From the NCBI GenBank assembly GCA_031769625.1, contig JAUIMM010000566.1:4407001-4471000 (forward strand): a stretch of DNA of 64,000 bases. The letters are read 5' to 3'. Within the stretch, counting starts at the first letter, position 1. Each line of letters begins with the position of its first letter. The DNA is from Taudactylus pleione. Its lineage: Eukaryota; Chordata; Amphibia; Anura; Myobatrachidae. Shown piece after piece: positions 23,350 through 32,905 of this stretch. Under the pieces are notes generated by a model. It ran no database searches. It was not told where the DNA came from and saw only the letters and a program-made list of their open reading frames with translations. Made by a program: the position numbers and the translations under genes.

Positions 23350-23407
23350 ACTCGGATCCCCGCTGTTCGGATTCCACAGAATCCGAACTGCTCATCCCTA
23401 ATAGTTA

Positions 23408-23842
23408 CTTTGTCAACACTGGAATGTCGACATGGTTCAACGTCTCAACATGCACCATGTTGACATATTCAGAATGCTGACTGTTAGAGTTAGGCTCCGT
23501 CGGGAAGGGTTAGGCTGCAGGTGTGTGTGTGTGTGTATATAATACTTACTGGTATGACACTCTGTCAGACGTCTACGCCAGAAATGTTGGTCACATGACC
23601 ACTGGGACCCAGAAGATGATGCTGGAGACGCCATTCCACCGGGAGCAGGTAAGTCACTGCCGCGTATGGGTCCGATGTTACAGATTGTTTCGCTATTTTG
23701 CCCAAGTATACGGATGTGAGTAAGGGGATGTGGGCGTCCTTATGTTAGGCCGCGATTGCAATGCGAATGCAATTATTTACATATCACCGCTGATATTAGC
23801 AACTGCAATAAGCAGAATAGTGATTCGTGCTGAATCAGGCCC
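23408..23842. repeat. Remnants of TTAGGC-type and CTGAATCAGG elements
   Basis: 23485-23530 has GTTAGAGTTAGGCTC and GGGTTAGGCTGCAGG like the TTAGG-rich MITEs. (GT)n lies at 23521-23537. 23820-23842 ends GTGCTGAATCAGGCCCTTA, an isolated right terminus of the Harbinger-like family. No gene. Confidence 0.45.
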
Positions 23843-24506
23843 TTAGTCATATCTCCATAATCGGCTGAGTGGAAGTAACTGGGCGGCAGCAGGGCTCTCG
23901 TATGTAGGATACGTCTGCCATGGGCGTGGGGATGGCATTGCGGGTTCTTCAGAGGAGAACGTATGCAAAGAACTGTCCAGTTGGATTATTTGCACAAAGG
24001 ACCGGGCTGGTGCAGATACATACTGATGATGGTGACTACTTTCTCAAGTGGATGGATGGGGTTGGTGCAGTTGCATAGATACGTCTGACTCTAAGTACAA
24101 GCGGAGATCTGGATTTATTTCTGAGTTCATAGAGCAGCAGACATTGCAACTCAGGCTTAATGTATACTTAATAAATAACATATTTCCATAGAATTGCATA
24201 GGAGGGAAATGAATGTAATACAGTGTCAGCATCAGCAATGTTTGTACTTAGAGTAACCCACTGGCATAGTCACACTCACAGAGATAGTTTCTAGGCCTCG
24301 TCCACTGGAAATGAAAAAAAAAAAATGCTGATGTGACAAACTGTGGGAAATGTCTGGCGCCCCAAATAATAACCCATGCCATAAGCTGAGAGCAGGAAGG
24401 GTAAAATATGCAGGGGGGCTGTGAGAGCAATGTAAATTGGAGGCCTATCTCTCATTTCTTGTTCTTCCTGAGTATAGTGTTTTCGTTGGAAGACTAGCAT
24501 GTAATT
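23843..24506. other. No gene recognised, left flank of the large duplication
   Basis: Apparently unique DNA. The left breakpoint of the tandem duplication is at ATT|CCTGCC (24504-24507). Confidence 0.4.
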
Positions 24507-25825
24507 CCTGCCAGATCCATCCATTTCATCGACTGCTCTGACCACAGCTAGGGAACAGCGGGATGTGCAGATGTGAGTGAGGAAAAGAAAGGACCGTCCA
24601 TAAGCCCATATCTCAGGGTCTAGATTATTGTGTCTCATGATATGGAGGAGGCAGCATTGAGTGCCGTTGTTTTATGTCCTTCTCAGCAGAGGTGAAGTCA
24701 CAATTAGGACCATAAAACACTCATAAATTTGACTTTATTTGAATTTACATTTTGTTGCTGAAAGAACGGGGCAGATGAGGAGGGCAAGGGGTCTCTTTAT
24801 TCCGCCATAAATCCTGCAGGGAATAAAAGCCATTTTTGCATGATTACTATTGCTGTGAGAGAGCACTTATTACCATTCACTAAGGCAGCTACATTTCGGA
24901 GCAGCTGTCCCAGCACGAGAAGGTTGGTAAATTGCCACAATACTTTGGGGAAGATTCAGATGTACAGGATCTGTACTGCGCAGGAGCAGATCTTCTTCTG
25001 CGAGATCGCTCACAGTGACTGGATGCCGCAGCCTGATTGACATGCTGCGGCCGTTTGGTGGCGGAGAGGGGGCGGAGTCAGGCAGCGTCCCAGAAATTTA
25101 TTTATATTTATATATATATATATATATATTTTTTATTTTATTTTATTTTTTAAATGGAATCTGTACCAGGAAGCCCAAGACCTAGCTTCTGGATGGTGTG
25201 TGCATTGGTAACCCAGCAATGTTAGGTCATGTGTGCGTGGAAGTGGCAGCGATGCAGTAAGCCACTGCTTACTATTGCCTAAGTACCATCGGGAAGCCTA
25301 GCATTGCTCTGCCTCCCTGGTGATTTGTTTTTGGTAAATGGGCCAGTAACATATTACCTATGAGTAAAGATAGAAATGAGCCATTTTAGGCCTATTTAAT
25401 AGCTTGCTGGCTGATCAGCTGCTGAGAGCACTTGGCGGTTGCTCAATTAAGACTAGTTACGTCAATGTTCAGAGTGTTTCTAGAGACCCTTGTAAATTGC
25501 CTTACTGTGTCCAGGCACCATGGGGAACAGTTACCAAAAATTAGAATCTTCTTTCATCCCTAAGGATTTGTTTGGAAATATTGAGACCCATCATGACCTA
25601 TGGATTAAGGAGGTACTTCAAACTCCTGGGTGAATACAATGGCTATGAGGTTAATTCAGACTCTACTTGTGCCGGTTACCTGGTGTGGAACAGATGGAGC
25701 AACCTGCAGGATTATCCCATGAAGTTTGTCAGCCCCACGGAAGCCGGAGTCGTCTCAGTGACTGACATATGGTGAATGTTCCCAAGAGTGTCTGTATACA
25801 AAGTGGTTCTGATGTCAGGACACCT

Positions 25826-26221
25826 TCCATTTGGTATGCAGTCGAGATGTCGACGGTCTAATCCTGGTAAGGGTCTAATGACAGGCGTCGAAATCCTGAC
25901 GCCTGTCATTTTACCTACGCCGGGAGCCCGATGCCTGGCATCCCGATTGAAGGTAAGCCGGGCGTGGACATCCGCGGGGGGGGGGGGAGGAGGGTTAGTT
26001 TAGGGGCTTCCGGAGGGGACTCAGGGTTAGGCACCCCCCCGGGAGGGTTAGGTTTAGGCAGTGGTGAAGAGGGGGTTAGGTTTAGGCACTTAGAGGGGGG
26101 TTAGGGTTAGGCACTAGGGAGGGAGGTTAGGGTTAGGCACCCCTAAAGGAGGGTTAGGGGGGGTTAGGTTAGTTAGTACTTACCTTTAGAGCAGTCGGGA
26201 TCTTCACTGGTGCTTAATCTA
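25826..26221. mobile_element. TTAGG-rich MITE (copy 1)
   Basis: Left part TTTGGTATGCAGTCGAGATG. Then inverted ACAGGCGTCGAAATCCTGAC and GCCTGTC, a G-run, and GGTTAGGGTTAGGCAC repeats. Its right end is not clear. Confidence 0.55.
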
Positions 26222-26305
26222 AAAAGAGAAATCTGAAAACAGCAAAGTTATTATCTATGGTTAAGTTGTAAATTGTTAGCGTGTGAAAGGATGACATGCT
26301 ACTTT

Positions 26306-26813
26306 GGGCCTGATTCAGCACTGATCGAAATTGCAACTGCATGCGCAGATCGAGCGATTGTTAGTCACTGCGCATGCACTGCGTGTGCGCGACGATTGCA
26401 CTGCGATCATGCACGCAGACAAAAATCCATCGCAGAGTGAGTGACAGGCTGTGAGCGTTTGGTGGTGGTGACAAGGAAGTGGTTGGAGAAACGCCGGTGT
26501 GTCTGTTTGGTTGAACACCGTTGCATGGGCGTGCATAAATTAGCCACTGCGATTGCCTATGCAGCTTGAGTACTCACTGGGTGCGACGAGACTTGCAAAT
26601 TCTGCGACGGGTCAGAGCTGCTTTAATTTTGCGTGACAGGCCGATGTGCTTCAATGTTACCGATGTTTACGCAGGACTGTGAGGTATTACAGATGTGAGA
26701 AAGCAGTAGTGGGCGTCTCTATGCTGGCTGCTGTGGTAGACATTAGCATATATTCGCAGCTGCATTGCGTGCGATTACACAGCTGTGATCGCAATTGCGA
26801 TCTGTGCTGAATC
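26306..26813. mobile_element. PIF/Harbinger-like MITE (copy 1)
   Basis: Left GGGCCTGATTCAGCAC and right GTGCTGAATCA are inverted. The interior has GCAATTGCGATC-type arms. No coding capacity. Confidence 0.7.
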
Positions 26814-27224
26814 ATTCTCTTTATAGTCATTACTAGCCGTTATTAGGCATTTATTTTTTTATTCTCTCACTCTGGGCGGGATGTACTAACCTTGCGGAGT
26901 ACATCCTGCCATGCATCTGTAGCAGGGCTGAGTGTACCAGTGCGGTCACTCACCCTGCTACTAGGCATCCTCACCCTCCACGCCTGGATGGTGGGGGTGC
27001 CTTGGGACAGCGGGAGCCCCGGGCATCAGAGTGGGGTGGGATCCGGAGAGATCCCAGCCCCGTTCCAGCGTGTGGCGGGGCCCATCCGCAAGCTGGCCGG
27101 CGGGTCAGGATCGGTCGTGATCCCACCCCCCATCCGGCGCAGCGGGCATGGAGGTAGCGGCGCATTGCCGCCGCTACTCCACGGGCATGATGGCAAGTCT
27201 GAATCCTGGTGGATTCAGACTCAG

Positions 27225-27352
27225 CCAATCAGCACGTGCCCCTTTGAATGTGGCGCCGACTGTGAACCAATCAGGGCTCACAGATCGGCAGCCAGCAGGG
27301 GATGGCCACGGCGAGCCAATCGTAGCTCGCCGCGTCATCACCCCGCCCCCTG
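27225..27352 (+). promoter_or_regulatory. CpG-rich promoter-like region with three CCAAT boxes
   Basis: CCAAT lies at 27225-27229, 27267-27271 and 27316-27320 (each GNNCCAATC), followed by a GC box in ACCCCGCCCCCTGG (27341-27354). There is no TATA box. NF-Y and Sp1-type sites in this spacing are typical of TATA-less vertebrate promoters. A transcript would run + into GGAAGTGCGACGG and the donor at 27724. The long open frame across it (26892-27623) is Arg/Gly/Pro-rich and is most likely a GC-composition artefact. Confidence 0.5.
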
Positions 27353-27741
27353 GCGTCGGCTTGAATTAGCTGGCGCGAGGAGAGGACGGGAAGTGCGACG
27401 GCCGGGACGGAGCGGTGAAGAGCTCCCGAAGATACTAGAAGGAAGACGACGGAAGTCCCGCCGGGCGGCGGCCATCGAAAAAGAGCTCCCCCAGGCTGCC
27501 GCCCGCCGGGCGAAGAGCTGCAGACCGGGGCCCACCAGGAGTGAAGACGGAGAAGGCACCGGAGGCCCTGGGGCAGCAGTGTGCGACGCAAAAGAGCTAG
27601 CCCCGGCACTGCTGCCCAGGTGAAGACTGCAGGAAGCCCGGAGGTGGCGGACGTTGTTCCACCTCCGGTGAAGACCACGCGGAGGCTGGGTCAGGCTCGG
27701 CTCCGCCGGAGGCCCCGGGACTGGTAAATCTCTCACACCTC

Positions 27742-28330
27742 CCTAGACCACCAGGGTTCGGCACTAGGCCGTGCCCCATTGTAGTTCGGCGCTAGGCCGT
27801 GGGTCATTGTAATTCGGCGGTAGGCCGTGTCTCATGGTAGTTTGGCGCTATGCCGTGGGTCATTGTAATTCGGCGGTAGGCCGTGTCTCATGGTAATTCG
27901 GCGCTAGGCCGTGTGTCATTGTAGTTCGGCGCTAGGCCGTGGGTCATTGTAATTCGGCGGTAGGCCGTGTCTCATGGTAGTTCGGCGCTAGGCCGTGGGT
28001 CATTGTAATTCGGCGGTAGGCCGTGTCTCATGGTAATTCGGCGCTAGGCCGTGGGTCATTGTAATTCGGCGGTAGGCCGTGTCTCATGGTAATTCGGCGC
28101 TAGGCCGTGTCGCATGGTAATTCGGCGCTAGGCCGTGTCGCATGGTAATTCGGCGCTAGGCCGTGTCGCATGGTAATTCGGTGCTAGGCCGTGTCTCTTG
28201 GTAAGTCGGCGCTAGGCCGTGGGGTATGTTAATTCGGCACCAGGCCGTGGTCACTGTGAGTCTGTGTTAGGCCATAGGAGTTGTTGCTGTCGGCGTTAGG
28301 CCGTGATCTTTGTAGTTCGGCGCTAGGCCT
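27742..28330. repeat. 28-bp minisatellite (copy 1)
   Basis: The unit is CGGCGCTAGGCCGTG plus TCGCATGGTAATT. In the first half, CGGCGCTAGG and CGGCGGTAGG units alternate, giving a 56-bp dimer pattern. About 21 units, degenerating at the right end. Confidence 0.9.
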
Positions 28331-28364
28331 TGGACAAGGGACAGTCAGGCTAGGCCACAGGTAT

Positions 28365-28434
28365 GCAAGGGCAGAAGGCCCTAGAAGCATCGTGAAAATT
28401 GGTCAGGCGGTCAGGCCCCCATCAAAGGTAGACC
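28365..28434 (+). repeat. 70-bp direct repeat, left copy
   Basis: It begins GCAAGGGCAGAAGGCCCTAG and ends CATCAAAGGTAGACC. It is identical by eye to 29153-29222, 788 bases downstream. Copy 2 of the large duplication has only one such block. Confidence 0.9.
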
Positions 28435-28488
28435 TTTGATGCCAATGAATGTCCCGGGCGCAAGGATAAGGCAACGGAGGATCCATAA

Positions 28489-29183
28489 ACGTCCCCATGG
28501 AAGGTCCCACCCATGGCCCAACGAGCAGTACGGAGCTGCAGTCAGAAGGACCTGGGGACGAGTCGACCCTGGTGTATGCTCTGTGGAATCTACGGGCATG
28601 AGCATCATACCTGCCCCTGCAAAGAAGAGTGGTACCAGGAGTCTGAAGCATCCGGTGTGGAGGCTGTGGCAACCGCGAGCACGAGCTCCCAGATTGTCCA
28701 TGGAATGGGACCCCGTGGATGACAGAGGAGGCCCAGGTGACTGATGACGAGGAGGAAGACGCCCTTCACCGGCAAGCAGTGCAACGATATCTGGCTGCCC
28801 GGCTCGAGACGGGGCTCCAGTGCAGCTTGTGCGGGGGCATTGGACATGACCACAACCATTGCCTATGGGATGAAGACTGGAGGTATGAGGATGACGAGCT
28901 ACCCCGATGTGATAACTGTGGCGACCCTGAGCATGAACTGACAGACTGCCCCTGGGCCACTCCACAATCGACCAACAAGGAGGAGGCAGGGCAGCCTACA
29001 GAAGTACGAGGGTTATCGGCGGAGGAAAGAGGTCCAGTGGGAGAGGCATCCGAAGGGAGTACGTTCTTCGACCAGCAGAGTGCCGCCCCTCCGAATGCAC
29101 CACATGGAGAGTCGGTCACAGTCAAGGAACCGTCAGCCCCTCTAGGACGGTTGCAAGGGCAGAAGGCCCTAGAAGCATCGTGA
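28489..29183 (+). pseudogene. CCHC zinc-knuckle reading frame, frameshifted
   Basis: Two frames together encode four CX2CX4HX4C zinc knuckles. Frame one (28489-28722) has CMLCGIYGHEHHTC. A second frame, open from 28647, has CGGCGNREHELPDC, CSLCGGIGHDHNHC and CDNCGDPEHELTDC, and stops at 29181-29183 inside the 70-bp repeat. Knuckles 1-2 and 3-4 form a duplicated two-finger module: each first finger has the GxxGHxHxxC form followed by an acidic/Trp stretch, and each second finger is followed by PW. Within the module the frame shifts near 28640-28653. An acidic run (DDEEED) lies between the pairs. CCHC knuckles bind nucleic acid and occur in retroelement Gag and in cellular RNA-binding proteins. 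The parent family is not recognised. There is no protease or polymerase next to it. Confidence 0.6.
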
Positions 29184-29222
29184 AAATTGGTCAGGCGGTC
29201 AGGCCCCCATCAAAGGTAGACC
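29153..29222 (+). repeat. 70-bp direct repeat, right copy
   Basis: Same sequence as 28365-28434. It carries the stop codon of the zinc-knuckle frame (29181-29183). It is followed by GGGCTGGGACCAGGACGTTC, the context retained in copy 2 at 34495. Confidence 0.9.
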
Positions 29223-31855
29223 GGGCTGGGACCAGGACGTTCTCCCTCTCAGTCAGGCCCCCATTAAAGGTAGGCTGTTGGTAAGTCGCTGTATCTCCCA
29301 CAGTCAGGCCCCCATTAAAGGTAGGCAGTGGTAAGGTATCTGTTATTGTATCGGGTCCTGTGCGGGGCTCTTGCTGTTGTGTTCATCTACAGGTGCTGAG
29401 ATCAGGACTCGTCCAGCAAAGGGACAAGATTATTGTTGGTGAGTGTAATTGTTTTGTTTGCTGTTTGTGTTGTGTGTCACCCAACTTCCCTTTTCCCTGT
29501 CGGGCGTTTTCGTTCGGGGTACACCCTTGTGCTTGGCACGTAGGTGTAGCCAGTCTGAGGCCACAAGTGCCAATGATGACCATCCACTGATCCCAGTGGA
29601 GGTCACCCCGCCTCAGCACCTTGTTCTTTTCCAGGGCCAGGAGTGGAAACCCAGTTCGCGACTGTCCGCGTCCAACCTGTGTTCCAGGACCGTCGACGGG
29701 AGCGGCCTGAAGGTGAGAGTCTGGGAGTCAGGAGGTAAGTGCCCGAGTCCACCGGCACCGCAGCCGAGGCTCCACTCAGCCAGTTCAGGGGGATCCCCCC
29801 TCCCACCTCTTACACATCGCATCCCTACTGATCGCATATGTACTAACATGTGCGATCAGTAGCACAAAGGGCAGGTCTTCCAAAAAGAGCAGTCCTTTGC
29901 AATCTGTGCCGCGCCGTTGACTTCTGGGTTTATGACCCGGGAATCCATCTGCGCATGCGCAGAGTGACGCGGCGGCCGCGCTGCATGCTGGGAGGGATCT
30001 GATCGGATCCCTCATACCTGCACGATGCGGTAGAAGCCCATAGACTTTTATAGGATAACACCAGCAAAAGCTAGCGTTACCCTCCGCATCGGGGCGCCGG
30101 CGGCCAAACGATGATACATATGGAAAATGCTGTAAAACCCTGAAAACTGTGTTTTTACCGCATTTTCCATTTCGTACATCCCGGCCTCTGCCTCCACTCC
30201 CTCCTCTTTCCTCTGCCCCAACTCTCTCTCTCTCTCTACCACAAACATTCTCTCCTTCCTCCATCCACTGTCTCTCTATCACTGCCTCCTCACTCCTCTC
30301 TGCCACTGCTGGGAGGGGTTAGAGGTCTCACAAACTGTCTCTACTGTACATTCCAATGTGATAACATCTTTTATTATCAGGATCTGATTTTATATAGAGA
30401 GAGAGAAATATAGAGAGAGATTACCTTATATTGTAAGTTTAGCAGTAATTGAAGCTAGTAATGGAAAAATGCTAAAAGCTAACAATTACTATGAATGAAT
30501 GGAGGTGAAATAATGTTTACAATTAAAGTAAGTGTATAACACCTAGAAGTATTGATCTATACATCTTGCCCATTCCTGCCAGATCCATCCATTTCATCGA
30601 CTGCTCTGACCACAGCTAGGGAACAGCGGGATGTGCAGATGTGAGTGAGGAAAAGAAAGGACAGTCCATAAGCCCATATCTCAGGGTCTAGATTATTGTG
30701 TCTCATGATATGGAGGAGGCAGCATTGAGTGCCGTTGTTTTATGTCCTTCTCAGCAGAGGTGAAGTCACAATTAGGACCATAAAACACTCATAAATTTGA
30801 CTTTATTTGAATTTACATTTTGTTGCTGAAAGAACGGGGCAGATGAGGAGGGCAAGGGGTCTCTTTATTCCGCCATAAATCCTGCAGGGAATAAAAGCCA
30901 TTTTTGCATGATTACTATTGCTGTGAGAGAGCACTTATTACCATTCACTAAGGCAGCTACATTTCGGAGCAGCTGTCCCAGCACGAGAAGGTTGGTAAAT
31001 TGCCACAATACTTTGGGGAAGATTCAGATGTACAGGATCTGTACTGCGCAGGAGCAGATCTTCTTCTGCGAGATCGCTCACAGTGACTGGATGCCGCAGC
31101 CTGATTGACATGCTGCGGCCGTTTGGTGGCGGAGAGGGGGCGGAGTCAGGCAGCGTCCCAGAAATTTATTTATATTTATATATATATATATTTTTTTTAT
31201 TTTATTTTATTTTTTAAATGGAATCTGTACCAGGAAGCCCAAGACCTAGCTTCTGGATGGTGTGTGCATTGGTAACCCAGCAATGTTAGGTCTTGTGTGC
31301 GTGGAAGTGGCAGTACCATCGGGAAGCCTAGCATTGCTCTGCCTCCCTGGTGATTTGTTTTTGGTAAATGGGCCAGTAACATATTACCTATGAGTAAAGA
31401 TAGAAATGAGCCATTTTAGGCCTATTTAATAGCTTGCTGGCTGATCAGCTGCTGAGAGCACTTGGCGGTTGCTCAATTAAGACTAGTTACGTCAATGTTC
31501 AGAGTGTTTCTAGAGACCCTTGTAAATTGCCTTACTGTGTCCAGGCACCATGGGGAACAGTTACCAAGGATTAGAATCTTCTTTCATCCCTAAGGATTTG
31601 TTTGGAAATATTGAGACCCATCATGACCTATGGATTAAGGAGGTACTTCAAACTCCTGGGTGAATACAATGGCTATGAGGTTAATTCAGACTCTACTTGT
31701 GCCGGTTACCTGGTGTGGAACAGATGGAGCAACCTGCAGGATTATCCCATGAAGTTTGTCAGCCCCACGGAAGCCGGAGTCGTCTCAGTGACTGACATAT
31801 GGTGAATGTTCCCAAGAGTGTCTGTATACAAAGTGGTTCTGATGTCAGGACACCT

Positions 31856-32251
31856 TCCATTTGGTATGCAGTCGAGATGTCGACGGTCTAATCCTGGTAA
31901 GGGTCTAATGACAGGCGTCGAAATCCTGACGCCTGTCATTTTACCTACGCCGGGAGCCCGATGCCTGGCATCCCGATTGAAGGTAAGCCGGGCGTGGACA
32001 TCCGCGGGGGGGGGGGGAGGAGGGTTAGTTTAGGGGCTTCCGGAGGGGACTCAGGGTTAGGCACCCCCCCGGGAGGGTTAGGTTTAGGCAGTGGTGAAGA
32101 GGGGGTTAGGTTTAGGCACTTAGAGGGGGGTTAGGGTTAGGCACTAGGGAGGGAGGTTAGGGTTAGGCACCCCTAAAAGAGGGTTAGGGGGGGTTAGGTT
32201 AGTTAGTACTTACCTTTAGAGCAGTCGGGATCTTCACTGGTGCTTAATCTA
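31856..32251. mobile_element. TTAGG-rich MITE (copy 2)
   Basis: Counterpart of 25826-26221 at offset 6030, essentially unchanged. Confidence 0.55.
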
Positions 32252-32335
32252 AAAAGAGAAATCTGAAAAGAGCAAAGTTATTATCTATGGTTAAGTTGTA
32301 AATTGTTAGCGTGTGAAAGGATGACATGCTACTTT

Positions 32336-32843
32336 GGGCCTGATTCAGCACTGATCGAAATTGCAACTGCATGCGCAGATCGAGCGATTGTTAGTCACTG
32401 CGCATGCACTGCGTGTGCGCGATGATTGCACTGCGATCATGCACGCAGACAAAAATCCATCGCAGAGTGAGTGACAGGCTGTGAGCGTTTGGTGGTGGTG
32501 ACAAGGAAGTGGTTGGAGAAACGCCGGTGTGCCTGTTTGGTTGAACACCGTTGCATGGGCGTGCATAAATTAGCCACTGCGATTGCCTATGCAGCTTGAG
32601 TACTCACTGGGTGCGACGAGACTTGCAAATTCTGCGACGGGTCAGAGCTGCTTTAATTTTGCGTGACAGGCCGATGTGCTTCAATGTTACCGATGTTTAC
32701 GCAGGACTGTGAGGTATTACAGATGTGAGAAAGCAGTAGTGGGCGTCTCTATGCTGGCTGCTGTGGTAGACATTAGCATATATTCGCAGCGGCATTGCGT
32801 GCGATTACACAGCTGTGATCGCAATTGCGATCTGTGCTGAATC
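32336..32843. mobile_element. PIF/Harbinger-like MITE (copy 2)
   Basis: Counterpart of 26306-26813 at offset 6030, with only scattered substitutions such as CGATGATT for CGACGATT near 32420. Confidence 0.7.
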
Positions 32844-32905
32844 ATTCTCTTTATAGTCATTACTAGCCGTTATTAGGCATTTATTTTTTTATTCTCTCAC
32901 TCTGG

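Larger units (their letters stand above)
20941..23399 (-). mobile_element. Composite hAT-like element with minisatellite and promoter
   Basis: The ends are AGGGATGTGC (20941-20950) and GCTCATCCCT (23390-23399), a short inverted pair. An 8-base direct repeat AATAGTTA lies at 20931-20938 and 23400-23407; on the left two A residues separate it from the terminus. An 8-bp duplication is characteristic of hAT transposons. Reading on the minus strand the order is: terminal hairpin (TTCGGATTCTGTGGAATCCG), CGGATCC-rich region, TATA-type promoter (22715-22726), ~120 bases, a 40-bp minisatellite (21301-22560), then a T/A-rich 3' part repeating CCAAATCC/CCAAAACC (20955-21060). There is no transposase, so it would be non-autonomous. 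A Harbinger-like MITE is nested at 22837-23349. A truncated relative lies at 45655-46165 in the other orientation. Confidence 0.75.
26876..30182. mobile_element. GC-rich element with CCHC module (copy 1)
   Basis: The left end GGGCGGGATGTACTAA and right end TTCGTACATCCCGGCC are inverted over GGGATGTAC plus neighbours. TCT flanks both sides. Between them lie a CpG-rich region with three CCAAT boxes, a possible splice donor (GACTG|GTAAAT, 27724), a 28-bp minisatellite, a zinc-knuckle reading frame, three GTCAGGCCCCCATYAAAGGT repeats and further possible splice sites (CATCTACAG|GTGCTG at 29390; CTTTTCCAG|GGCC near 29635). I do not recognise the family. It could be a non-autonomous or gag-bearing DNA element, or a captured gene between two MITE ends. 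Confidence 0.5.
24507..30574. repeat. Tandem duplication, copy 1 (6068 bp)
   Basis: It begins CCTGCCAGATCCATCCATTT and ends ATCTATACATCTTGCCCATT, where copy 2 begins at once with the same CCTGCC. Copy 1 keeps a 788-bp segment absent from copy 2. By eye the two copies are almost identical apart from a few indels. It contains a TTAGG-type MITE, a Harbinger-like MITE, and the GC-rich CCHC/promoter element. Confidence 0.95.

Noticed and set aside
26892..27623. 243-codon GC-rich protein
   Set aside because: Arg/Gly/Pro-rich composition artefact over a promoter-like CpG region; indels in the duplicate change its frame.
29360..29862. Additional coding exons near 29391-29438 and 29636-29711
   Set aside because: Acceptor and donor-like sites are present, but no frame gives a recognisable protein and expression cannot be judged. 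Mentioned only as part of the element.
29785..30306. 173-codon minus-strand frame (also 35057-35578)
   Set aside because: Its N-terminal part is translated CT/AG-rich sequence and the rest has no domain; duplication with the 6-kb unit accounts for its presence twice.
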